The notes below the pieces were generated by a model that made no database searches, was not told the DNA's origin, and saw nothing but the letters and a program-made list of their open reading frames with translations. Below are positions 9,254 to 17,005 of a stretch of DNA of 53,431 bases, one piece after another (within the stretch, counting starts at the first letter, position 1; each line of letters starts with the position of its first letter). This stretch comes from Eutrophocola sp964629325 (GTDB lineage Bacteria; Pseudomonadota; Gammaproteobacteria; Pseudomonadales; Pseudohongiellaceae): positions 1 through 53,431 of the forward strand of contig CAZVSC010000017.1 in the NCBI GenBank assembly GCA_964629325.1, written 5' to 3'. A program made the translations under genes and the position numbers.

Positions 9254-10123
9254 TCAATGGTCTTCGCTCGCCTGGCTCAGGTACACGATGGTGAGCATCA
9301 TGAAAATGAAGGCTTGCAACGGCACCACCAGCAGGTGGAAGGCCGCCCAGACAAAATGCGCCGGCAGTTGGAAAGCGCCGAACAACGCAATGAGCAGGAA
9401 CACGAGTTCACCGGCATACAGGTTGCCGTAGAGTCGAAGGCCCAGTGAAACCGGCTTGGCCAGCAGGGTCGGGACTTCGATAAGCAGGTTGAACGGCATC
9501 ATCTTGGGGCCGAAAGGCTGGAAGGCGAGCTCCTTCAGGAAGCCGCCCACACCCTTGATCTTGATGCTGTAAAAAATAATGAGGAAGAAGACGCTGATGG
9601 ACATGCCCAGCGTGACGTTCGGATCCGTGGAGGGCACGACGCGGAAGGCCGTTTCATGGCTGCCGGTGATGGTCTGTGCGACCCATGGCAGGATATCCAC
9701 CGGCACCAGGTCCATGAAATTCATGAGGATGATCCAGCAGAAAATGGTCATCGCCAGGGGGGCGATCAGCGCACTCTTGCCATGGAATGTGTCCTTGACG
9801 TTCTGGTCGACGAATTCGTAGACCCACTCGACGAAATTCTGGAATCCGGTCGGTGCGGCGGCGCTGGCTTTTTCGGCCGCCTTCTTGAAAGAGAGAACGA
9901 ACAGCAGGCCCAGGGCGACGGACCAGCCGAGCATGTCGACGTGGAAAGACCAGAAGCCCATTTCACTGGCTTCTTCTTCAGTATGGGCAAACCCCCAGTG
10001 ACCGTCCGGATGCTTGCCGTAGGTCAGGAACTGGAGATGGTGCTGAATGTATTCACCCTGGGTCTGGGTGTGCGCCGCGTCTTCTGCGTGACCTGCTTCT
10101 TCGTGAGTTGCTTCGCTTGCCAT
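9254..10123 (-). CDS. atpB: Fo ATP synthase subunit a
   Basis: Stator channel subunit carrying the two proton half-channels. The 289-aa protein has a His/Glu-rich N-terminus (about residues 1-40) followed by five or six membrane segments. The essential arginine is in LAKPVSLGLRLYGNLYAGELVF, matching E. coli Arg210. It is preceded by atpI and followed by atpE, the canonical order. Confidence 0.97.
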   Translation of the reverse strand: MASEATHEEAGHAEDAAHTQTQGEYIQHHLQFLTYGKHPDGHWGFAHTEEEASEMGFWSFHVDMLGWSVALGLLFVLSFKKAAEKASAAAPTGFQNFVEWVYEFVDQNVKDTFHGKSALIAPLAMTIFCWIILMNFMDLVPVDILPWVAQTITGSHETAFRVVPSTDPNVTLGMSISVFFLIIFYSIKIKGVGGFLKELAFQPFGPKMMPFNLLIEVPTLLAKPVSLGLRLYGNLYAGELVFLLIALFGAFQLPAHFVWAAFHLLVVPLQAFIFMMLTIVYLSQASEDH

Positions 10124-10234
10124 GTCGCTGATTTTCTACTGTTTAAGCTGTCTGTTTAACTTGTTCTGCCAGTCATTCAGTGTGTTTTCACGCCTGAACG
10201 AGCCGGGTATAAATACCGGCGTTGCTCGCGGCGT

Positions 10235-10690
10235 TCAACGTCGTTTGTCCAAGCCGCGCGGCCAGACCACGCTGACCCAGGCTGTCGCCGCCAGCCCCAC
10301 GATGATCGTGATGATGAAACTCACTATCACGGCCAGTTCGTTTATGGGCCTTATTCCCGCAAACACCAGCGCAAACAAAACCCCGGTCATTACCAGCTTG
10401 CCTGTTTCGCCCGCATAGAATGACTTGACTATCAGTGGTGTGTTGCGTGCACCGCGAAAGCGGAATGCCTTCCAGGCAAAATAGCCGTTAGGCACGATGC
10501 TGATGAACCCACCCAGCAACATCGAATATGCAGCAACCAGGTCGAACATTAACAATACGACCACGGCCGCAATCACACAGAGGAAAAACTGGATGATAAA
10601 AGCGAGGTATATCGGAGGCGTTTTTATCGCAGAAACGGTCACCGGGTTGTTGCTTTGCCTGTGTGTGTCACCGTTCCCAGGCCCTTCCAT
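10235..10690 (-). CDS. atpI: ATP synthase subunit I (assembly factor AtpI)
   Basis: Membrane protein that helps c-ring assembly and possibly ion supply; not part of the finished enzyme. The 151 residues contain four hydrophobic segments (about 30-55, 60-80, 95-115, 120-145), with ETGKLVMTGVLFALVF being typical of the family. It is the first gene of the atp operon. The start ATG at 10690 has only a weak ribosome binding site, so the first 15-20 polar residues are uncertain. Confidence 0.88.
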   Translation of the reverse strand: MEGPGNGDTHRQSNNPVTVSAIKTPPIYLAFIIQFFLCVIAAVVVLLMFDLVAAYSMLLGGFISIVPNGYFAWKAFRFRGARNTPLIVKSFYAGETGKLVMTGVLFALVFAGIRPINELAVIVSFIITIIVGLAATAWVSVVWPRGLDKRR

Positions 10691-10725
10691 ACCTATTGTT
10701 TTTTCAGTGCTTTTCGACCGCGCGC

Positions 10726-10754
10726 ATTATATTGATTTTCAAAATTACGTACAA
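10726..10754 (-). promoter_or_regulatory. Sigma-70 promoter of the atp operon
   Basis: Minus-strand TTGTAC (10754-10749), a 17-bp spacer and a perfect TATAAT (10731-10726) precede atpI by 35 nt. Transcription should begin near 10719. It lies between the parB stop and atpI, so the atp operon can be expressed independently of the par genes. Confidence 0.75.
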
Positions 10755-10795
10755 CCTGAAATGCCCGAAAAACGTGCGGTTTTGCGTGTTTGCCG

Positions 10796-11713
10796 CTATT
10801 TGATGTGATCCAGGATGCCCTCGAGCTGCTCCAGCGAGTTGTAGTTCAGGATGAGTTTGCCTTTGCCCTTCGCGGAATGCTGGATGGTGACCTGTGTGCC
10901 GAGTTTTTCCGACAGGTTGTCCTGGAGGTGGCGGATATCGGGGTCGATTTTGTCCCCCGGTGATTTCTTGCCTTTCTGGGATAGCAGCCGGCGGACCAGG
11001 GCCTCGGTCTGGCGCACCGACAGGCCTTTGCTTACCACGGATTTTGCGGCCTCGGCCTGTTTCTCGCCGGGCAGGGCCAGCAGGGCGCGGGCATGGCCCA
11101 TTTCCAGTGCTCCCCGCTCCAGGCTCTTGCGCACATCCACGTTCAGGCTCATCAGGCGCAGCAGGTTGGTCACGGTGGTGCGGGATTTGCCCACGGCGTC
11201 GGCGGCTTCCTGCTGGGTCAGCTCGAATTCATCGATCAGGCGCTGAAGGGCCATGGCTTCTTCGATGGGATTGAGGTTCTCGCGCTGGATGTTTTCGATC
11301 AGGGCCATGGCGACGGCAGCATCATCGGGGACATCCTTGATGATGACCGGGATGGTGTCCAGGCCGGCCAGCTGGCAGGCACGCCAGCGCCGTTCGCCCG
11401 CAACGATTTCATACTTGTTGCTGCTGATGGGCCGGACCACGATTGGCTGCATGACGCCCTGGGCCTTGATGGAGTTGGCCAGGTCTTCCAGGGATTCCGG
11501 GTGCATGTCGTGGCGGGGCTGGTACTTGCCCGGCTGGATGAATTCCACGGGCAGGTTTTTCAGCAGGTTGTCCTGGCCGGGTGCGGCGGTCGGTGCCGGC
11601 GCGTCTTCCTGCACGGGCGCCGCTGGTGTGTCATCGGGATTGGATGCCCGTGAGCTGCCGGTTCCCAACAGGGCGTCCAGCCCCCTGCCAAGGCCTCTTT
11701 TCTTGATTGTCAT
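10796..11713 (-). CDS. parB: Chromosome partitioning protein ParB
   Basis: CTP-dependent DNA clamp that loads at parS and spreads to organise the origin region with ParA. The 305-aa reading starts at ATG 11713 (MTIKKRGLGRGLDALLG), which has AGGCGG 8 nt upstream; a TTG at 11740 would add 9 unconserved residues. Motifs include the N-terminal ParA-stimulating GLGRGLDALL, the CTP-pocket GERRWRACQLAG, the helix-turn-helix LTQQEAADAVGKSRTTVTNLLRL that reads parS, and a C-terminal dimerisation domain ending LEGILDHIK. Its targets are present in this window at 23175 and 23814. Confidence 0.96.
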   Translation of the reverse strand: MTIKKRGLGRGLDALLGTGSSRASNPDDTPAAPVQEDAPAPTAAPGQDNLLKNLPVEFIQPGKYQPRHDMHPESLEDLANSIKAQGVMQPIVVRPISSNKYEIVAGERRWRACQLAGLDTIPVIIKDVPDDAAVAMALIENIQRENLNPIEEAMALQRLIDEFELTQQEAADAVGKSRTTVTNLLRLMSLNVDVRKSLERGALEMGHARALLALPGEKQAEAAKSVVSKGLSVRQTEALVRRLLSQKGKKSPGDKIDPDIRHLQDNLSEKLGTQVTIQHSAKGKGKLILNYNSLEQLEGILDHIK

Positions 11714-11741
11714 GGTGTTGCCGCCTACTGCTGCCAGCAAA

Positions 11742-12587
11742 TTACTGGGAAATCGGGTTGTCGTTCACGCCTGTTTCAGCCGGCGCCTCCGGGGCGTCAT
11801 TCGCCGAATCGGGGCTGTCTTCCTGGGCATGCCGGCGCAGGATCTCACCTGCCAGCGCGATATAGGCCAGGGCCCCGCGCGACGTTTTATCATACACTAA
11901 TACCGGGACCCCGAAACTCGGCGCTTCCGCCAGGCGCACATTGCGCGGAATGATGGTCCGGTACACCGCATCCCCGAAGAACTTGATGAGTTGGTCGGAC
12001 ACTTCCTGGGTCAGTTTGTTGCGGGGATCATGCATGGTGCGGACGATTCCCTCGATTTTCAGGCCCGGATTGAGGGCTGATGCCACGGCCTCTATGGTCT
12101 GTGACAGCGCAGACAGGCCTTCCAGCGCGTAATATTCACATTGCATGGGAATCAGGACCCCGTCCGCCGCGACCAGGGCATTGACGGTGAGCATGTTCAG
12201 GGACGGCGGGCAGTCGATGAGAATGTAATCGTAGTCTGCCTGGGCGGCGCGCAGCATGTCACGCAGGCGGTGGTCGCGCCCTGCCACATCCAGCAATTCC
12301 ACTTCTGCGGCGGTCAGGTCCCCGTTCGACGGCAGCAGCATGAACCCGCTTTCATTGGCGGGGACCGCTACCCGGGACACCGGCACGCTGTCGACCAGGA
12401 CGTCGTAGACGCTGGCCTGCAGGTCGTTCTTTTCAACGCCGCTGCCCATGGTGGCATTGCCCTGGGGATCCAGGTCCACCAGCAATACCTTCTTGTGCAT
12501 GCGCGCAAGGGATGCCGCCAGGTTGACCGTGGTCGTGGTTTTTCCCACGCCGCCTTTCTGGTTGGCTACGGCAAATATATGGCTCAC
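11742..12587 (-). CDS. parA: Chromosome partitioning ATPase ParA (Soj)
   Basis: Deviant-Walker ATPase that pulls ParB-parS complexes along the nucleoid. Start chosen at GTG 12587 (MSHIFAVANQKGGVGKTTT), 281 aa, with AGGA 8 nt upstream; starting at 12632 would overlap rsmG and add an unconserved leader. The deviant Walker A KGGVGKTTTT, the A' strand LLVDLDPQGNATMGSG and the B strand YILIDCPPSLNMLT are all intact. The C-terminal tail (about residues 262-281) is acidic and of low complexity. It is 28 nt upstream of parB, so the two are co-transcribed. Confidence 0.96.
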   Translation of the reverse strand: MSHIFAVANQKGGVGKTTTTVNLAASLARMHKKVLLVDLDPQGNATMGSGVEKNDLQASVYDVLVDSVPVSRVAVPANESGFMLLPSNGDLTAAEVELLDVAGRDHRLRDMLRAAQADYDYILIDCPPSLNMLTVNALVAADGVLIPMQCEYYALEGLSALSQTIEAVASALNPGLKIEGIVRTMHDPRNKLTQEVSDQLIKFFGDAVYRTIIPRNVRLAEAPSFGVPVLVYDKTSRGALAYIALAGEILRRHAQEDSPDSANDAPEAPAETGVNDNPISQ

Positions 12588-12603
12588 TCGGTCAGTCCTG
12601 CTT

Positions 12604-13248
12604 TCAATGCCCGTCAGTCGGGCGGATTTCAATCACGTGGCGGGTGCCTTCGACGCCTGGTACGGCCAGTTCCGTTGTGCCTGTCACCGTGCAGGTTGCT
12701 GGCAAGGCGGCCAGTTCTTCTGCCGGGAACTGCCCCTTCATGGCGAGCAGTTTGCCTGTGCCTGATACCAGCGGCGCGCTCTGGCTGACAAACTTGTCCA
12801 GGGCGGAAAAAGCCCGGCAGAGGACAATATCAATTTGTTCCGGGCTTTGGAAGTTTTCCACACGCTGGTGAAATACGGACACGTTATCCAGCCCCAGCTC
12901 GGTTTTCACCTGGAACAGGAACCGGGTCTTCTTGCCATTGGCATCCAGCAACAGGAATTTTTTGTCCGGCAAGCAGATGGCCAGGGGAATACCTGGCAGG
13001 CCTGCTCCGGTGCCCACATCGAGAATGGTGTTTCCGGTAATAAACGGCAGCATAACGACGCTATCGAGCAGGTGGTAAGCAACCATTTGGCCGATATCCT
13101 TGATGCCCGAGAGATTGTAGGCATGATTCCACTTGTCGAGCAGCTGCAGGTAAGCCAGCAGTTTTTCCTGCTGTTTCGCATCGAGGACGATGTCCAGTTG
13201 AGAAAGTCCCGCCCGTAGTGTCTCGGCAAGATGAGTCGGGGCAGGCAT
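12604..13248 (-). CDS. rsmG: 16S rRNA (guanine-527-N7) methyltransferase RsmG
   Basis: S-adenosylmethionine-dependent methylation of G527 in 16S rRNA. The 214-aa protein contains the SAM loop ILDVGTGAGLPGIPLAI (about residues 75-91) and the family segment NLSGIKD before it. Its ATG shares one base with the mnmG stop codon, so the two are translationally coupled, as in the classic gidA-gidB arrangement. Confidence 0.96.
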   Translation of the reverse strand: MPAPTHLAETLRAGLSQLDIVLDAKQQEKLLAYLQLLDKWNHAYNLSGIKDIGQMVAYHLLDSVVMLPFITGNTILDVGTGAGLPGIPLAICLPDKKFLLLDANGKKTRFLFQVKTELGLDNVSVFHQRVENFQSPEQIDIVLCRAFSALDKFVSQSAPLVSGTGKLLAMKGQFPAEELAALPATCTVTGTTELAVPGVEGTRHVIEIRPTDGH

Positions 13249-15167
13249 CAGGCGATTTTGTTTTGCCGGTCAGGCGTCTGCCCGTGTTTTTTCAGGTACA
13301 CCAGCAGCAGGGAAATGGCTGCGGGGGTGATGCCTGGTATACGCGATGCCCGGGCTATTGAGTCAGGCCTGCTCTGGCCCAGTTTCTGCCGCAGTTCGCT
13401 GGAAAGGCCCGGGATAGTGCTGTAATCGAAGTCAGCCGGAATGCGGGTATGTTCCTGGGCACGGAGTTTGGCGATCTCATCAAACTGGCGATCGATATAG
13501 CCCCGGTATTTGGTACGGATTTCTACCTGTTCCGCCACCAGCGGATTCGGCAGTGCGGTGATCAGGCCAGCATCCAGGCAGGCCAGGTTCAGGTCTGCAA
13601 GGGACACCTGGGGCCTGGCGAGTATTTCCGCGAGGGTGTATTCATGGCTGAGCGGTTTTTCCAGCAGCGGGTTGATGCGTTCACTCAAGGGGCCGGTCGT
13701 ATGCACCCATGTTCCTTTCAACCGTTTTTCCTCGATGGCAACCTGTTCCTGTTTGGTGATGAAGGCCTGCCAGCGCTCATCATCCACCAGGCCGAGCCTG
13801 CGCCCGGTTTCCGTCAGGCGGAAATCGGCATTGTCCTGGCGCAGCATCAGCCGGTATTCCGCACGCGACGTGAACATGCGATAGGGTTCCTGTGTGCCGC
13901 GTGTTATCAGGTCATCCACCAGCACCCCAATGTATGCTTCATCGCGGCCGGGACTCCACGGCTGCTGCTCCTTTACCGCCAGAGCTGCGTTGATCCCTGC
14001 CAGCAGGCCCTGTGCTCCCGCCTCCTCATAACCCGTGGTGCCGTTGATCTGGCCGGCGAAATACAGCCCGTTGATGAAGCGGGTTTCCAGGGTCTGCTTG
14101 AGGTCACGCGGATCGAAGTAATCGTATTCGATGGCGTAACCTGGCCTGACGATGCGGGCGTTTTCAAAACCGGGAATCGTGGCGATCAGGCGTTCCTGGA
14201 TTTCATAAGGCAAGCTGGTGGAAATGCCGTTTGGATAGAGTTCCCGGCTGTTCAGCCCTTCGGGTTCGACAAATATCTGGTGGCTGGTTTTATCGGCGAA
14301 CCTGACCACCTTGTCTTCGATAGAGGGGCAGTATCTCGGGCCCACACCTTCAATTTCACCGGCATACATCGGCGAGTATTGGAGACCGCTCCTGATGATG
14401 TCGTGTCCTGCTTCATTGGTGGACGTGATATGACAGCAAACCTGGCGTGGATGTTGTGACGGATCTCCCAGGTAAGACATCACAGGCCTGGGCGTATCAC
14501 CATGCTGTTCGGTCATGCGGGAGAAATCCACGGTGTCTGCATCGATGCGCGGTGGTGTGCCTGTCTTCAGGCGGCCGACATTGAACGGCAATTCACGGAG
14601 CCGCTGTGACAGGGTGATGGAAGGTGGATCCCCGGCCCTGCCGCCGGCATGATTCTTTAACCCTATGTGGATCTTGCCGCCCAGGAAAGTGCCGGTCGTC
14701 AGGATGACTCTGGGAGCATAGAAGGTCAGACCCATCTGGGTGACTACGCCGCGAACACTCTCCCCCGCAATGACCAGGTCATCGACAGCCTGCTGGAAAA
14801 TGCTCAGGTTTTCCTGGCGTTCCAGATAATGGCGAATGGCCGCCTTGTAGAGAGCTCGGTCTGCCTGGGCTCGAGTCGCCCGCACGGCCGGACCCTTGCT
14901 GGCGTTGAGTGTCCTGAAATGGATGCCGGCAAGGTCCGCAGCCCGCGCCATGACGCCGCCCAGGGCATCGATTTCCTTGACCAGGTGGGTTTTGCCGATA
15001 CCCCCGATAGCCGGGTTGCAGGACATCTGTCCAAGCGTATCGATGTTATGGGTGATCAACAGGGTGTTAACTCCCATGCGCGCAGACGCCAGCGCCGCTT
15101 CGGTGCCGGCATGGCCGCCGCCCACGACGATGACATCGAACTGGTTTGCCGTCTTGGCCTGTTGCAT
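13248..15167 (-). CDS. mnmG: tRNA uridine 5-carboxymethylaminomethyl modification enzyme MnmG (GidA)
   Basis: FAD-dependent partner of MnmE that installs cmnm5 on the wobble uridine of certain tRNAs. The 639-aa protein has the N-terminal dinucleotide-binding motif VIVVGGGHAGTEAALA, the signature GPRYCPSIEDKVVRF, and GYEEAGAQGLLAGINAAL near the second FAD site. Full length relative to E. coli (629 aa). It is followed directly by rsmG; its partner mnmE is the next gene upstream, across a 448-nt gap with origin-like features. Confidence 0.97.
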   Translation of the reverse strand: MQQAKTANQFDVIVVGGGHAGTEAALASARMGVNTLLITHNIDTLGQMSCNPAIGGIGKTHLVKEIDALGGVMARAADLAGIHFRTLNASKGPAVRATRAQADRALYKAAIRHYLERQENLSIFQQAVDDLVIAGESVRGVVTQMGLTFYAPRVILTTGTFLGGKIHIGLKNHAGGRAGDPPSITLSQRLRELPFNVGRLKTGTPPRIDADTVDFSRMTEQHGDTPRPVMSYLGDPSQHPRQVCCHITSTNEAGHDIIRSGLQYSPMYAGEIEGVGPRYCPSIEDKVVRFADKTSHQIFVEPEGLNSRELYPNGISTSLPYEIQERLIATIPGFENARIVRPGYAIEYDYFDPRDLKQTLETRFINGLYFAGQINGTTGYEEAGAQGLLAGINAALAVKEQQPWSPGRDEAYIGVLVDDLITRGTQEPYRMFTSRAEYRLMLRQDNADFRLTETGRRLGLVDDERWQAFITKQEQVAIEEKRLKGTWVHTTGPLSERINPLLEKPLSHEYTLAEILARPQVSLADLNLACLDAGLITALPNPLVAEQVEIRTKYRGYIDRQFDEIAKLRAQEHTRIPADFDYSTIPGLSSELRQKLGQSRPDSIARASRIPGITPAAISLLLVYLKKHGQTPDRQNKIA

Positions 15168-15279
15168 GGATTCAGGGTAGCAGGCCGCCAGGCCTGGCGC
15201 TTATTGAAAAAGGGCGCAAAGTATAAGCCTTTCGGGGCAAAAATGAAGCGAATTGTCTTTTCTGCGTGCCTCGGGGTCC

Positions 15280-15600
15280 AGCAGGATCAGAGATATTCAT
15301 ATATATAGATGTATATACAGATGTATATATAGAAGAATGAATATTTAATGTTATTGCTACTATTAGGACGGGCCAGGACTGTGTGTAACCGGGTATTCCG
15401 GTTAGTGATCAGCCCGTTATCGCAAGTGCAAGCCTGTGGGCTGCCTGAGGTAAAGCTGCCGGCAAGCACGGGAAAGACCTGTACAGATCCCGCCTTTATT
15501 CACAGCATCGAAATTGGAGAAAAATACTCCCGCCCTCTTCCACAAGCTGTGCAGCCGCTTCGGGGTGTTTTCCACAGGGATCATCACAGCTTATACCAGC
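15280..15600. other. mnmG-mnmE intergenic region: AT-rich iterons plus DnaA-box-like sites, candidate origin segment
   Basis: The 448-nt gap 15168-15615 has no gene. Next to mnmG is a very AT-rich stretch (15291-15356) with two tandem 12-bp units, AGATGTATATAC then AGATGTATATAT (15307-15330), flanked by 8-bp inverted arms ATATTCAT (15293-15300) and ATGAATAT (15337-15344). Further right are TTATTCACA (15496-15504) and TTTTCCACA (15568-15576), both fitting TTWTNCACA. Weaker matches lie at 15380-15388 and 15536-15544. GATC occurs four times (15285, 15407, 15486, 15579). This order (mnmG, AT-rich unwinding repeats, DnaA boxes) is that of E. coli oriC. The dnaA-rpmH region competes for the same role, and promoters of mnmG must also lie here. 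Confidence 0.45.
15293..15344. repeat. AT-rich 12-bp tandem repeat inside an inverted repeat
   Basis: Two tandem copies of AGATGTATATA(C/T) at 15307-15330 sit in a run made almost only of A and T, bounded by perfect 8-bp inverted arms. It stands out sharply from the surrounding GC-rich DNA and would unwind easily or extrude a hairpin. Confidence 0.8.
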
Positions 15601-15615
15601 CGTATAGAGGGGTCG

Positions 15616-16986
15616 TCACTTGCCGATGCAAAAGCTGGAGAATATCTCACCCAGCAGGTCGTCTGCGCTGAAGCTGCCGGTGATGGTTTCCAGGGCCTGG
15701 TGCGCTTTCCTCAGGTCCTCGGCAACGAGTTCACCCGCTCTGTGCACAAGCAGTTGTTCCCGTGCGGCCTCGAGAGAGTCACGTGATCGTGCCAGCGCAT
15801 CCAGGTGCCGGCGCCTGGCAATGAAGCCACCTTCAACCGAGGTGTTGAGCCCGGCAAATTCCTTAAGCGCCGTCTTCAATTCGTTGACGCCCTCGCCGGT
15901 CTTCGCTGACAGGCACACGAACGTGATGTTTTCATCGTCATCCCGGGCAACGGGCAGCTTGAACCCGGAAAGGTCGGTTTTATTGTAAACCTCGAAAATG
16001 CTTTTTCCCGAGGCCAGGATGGGTGCAAGGTCTTTCCAGATAGCGCTGCTGCTCCTGTCCCATTCTCGGGTGGAATCGATGACCAGCAGCACCAGGTCGG
16101 CTTCCTGGATTTCCTGCCAGGCCCGGCGAATCCCTTCCTGCTCGACTATGTCGCTGCTGTCACGAAGGCCGGCCGTGTCGATGATGTGCAGGGGCATGCC
16201 ATCGATACTGATATGTTCACGCAGGGTATCACGCGTGGTGCCGGCAATTTCAGTAACGATGGCCCGGGACTGACCGGCCAGCATGTTTAACAGACTCGAT
16301 TTGCCGGCATTGGGCTCTCCGGCGATCACCACCGTCAGGCCCTCCTTCATGATACTGCCCTGCCTGGCCTGGGCCAGCACGCTGTCCAGGCGGACCCTTA
16401 TGCTGTCGAGTCGTTCGGAAACATCGCCTTCTGCCAGGAAATCGATCTCCTCATCCGGAAAATCGATGGCTGCTTCCACGTAGCTTCTCAGCTCGATGAT
16501 GGCGGCAACGAGGTCGTTCACCAGTCGGGAAAACTCGCCCTGCAGGGAACGCACGGCAAAACGGGCGGCCTCGGTCGACTGGCTGTCGATGAGGTCGGCA
16601 ATCGCTTCGGCCTGGGCCAGGTCTATCTTGTCATTGAGAAAGGCGCGTTCGGAAAATTCACCCGGCCTCGCCAGGCGCAGACCGCAATCCAGCAATTCCT
16701 TGAGCAGCAGGTCGACGATAAAGGGACCGCCATGGGCGTGAAATTCTGCTACATCTTCTCCTGTGAAGGAGTCGGGGCCTGGAAAGAACAGGGTGATGCC
16801 GGTATCGATGACCTCGCCGGTGCTGGCATGGAATGGGCCATAGTGGGCATGACGGGCGCGCGGCGAAAAGCCGACCAGGTTTGCAGCGACCTCAAGGGAT
16901 TTTTTGCCGGAGGTTCTGATAATACTGACCCCGCCGCGGCCTGAAGGAGTGGCGACTGCACAGATTGTGTCGGCACTGTAAGCCAT
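15616..16986 (-). CDS. mnmE: tRNA modification GTPase MnmE (TrmE)
   Basis: GTPase that, with MnmG, modifies wobble uridine C5. The 456-aa protein has the N-terminal formyl-THF-binding domain (starting DTICAVATPSGRGGVSIIR), a helical domain, and an inserted G domain. The G domain shows GEPNAGKSSLLNML (G1), DTAGLRDSSD (G3) and NKTD (G4). The C-terminus is FCIGK, the conserved catalytic-cysteine tail. It lies 19 nt downstream of yidC, so it probably belongs to the rpmH-rnpA-yidD-yidC transcript. Confidence 0.97.
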   Translation of the reverse strand: MAYSADTICAVATPSGRGGVSIIRTSGKKSLEVAANLVGFSPRARHAHYGPFHASTGEVIDTGITLFFPGPDSFTGEDVAEFHAHGGPFIVDLLLKELLDCGLRLARPGEFSERAFLNDKIDLAQAEAIADLIDSQSTEAARFAVRSLQGEFSRLVNDLVAAIIELRSYVEAAIDFPDEEIDFLAEGDVSERLDSIRVRLDSVLAQARQGSIMKEGLTVVIAGEPNAGKSSLLNMLAGQSRAIVTEIAGTTRDTLREHISIDGMPLHIIDTAGLRDSSDIVEQEGIRRAWQEIQEADLVLLVIDSTREWDRSSSAIWKDLAPILASGKSIFEVYNKTDLSGFKLPVARDDDENITFVCLSAKTGEGVNELKTALKEFAGLNTSVEGGFIARRRHLDALARSRDSLEAAREQLLVHRAGELVAEDLRKAHQALETITGSFSADDLLGEIFSSFCIGK

Positions 16987-17005
16987 GGCAGTGATCAGCA
17001 GGGTG

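Noticed and set aside
13449..14459. 336-aa plus-strand open frame opposite mnmG
   Set aside because: Shadow of mnmG; composition and motifs do not resemble a protein family.
15779..15786. TCACGTGA palindrome in mnmE as a parS
   Set aside because: The flanks do not extend the palindrome to TTTCACGTGAAA, so ParB loading is unlikely.
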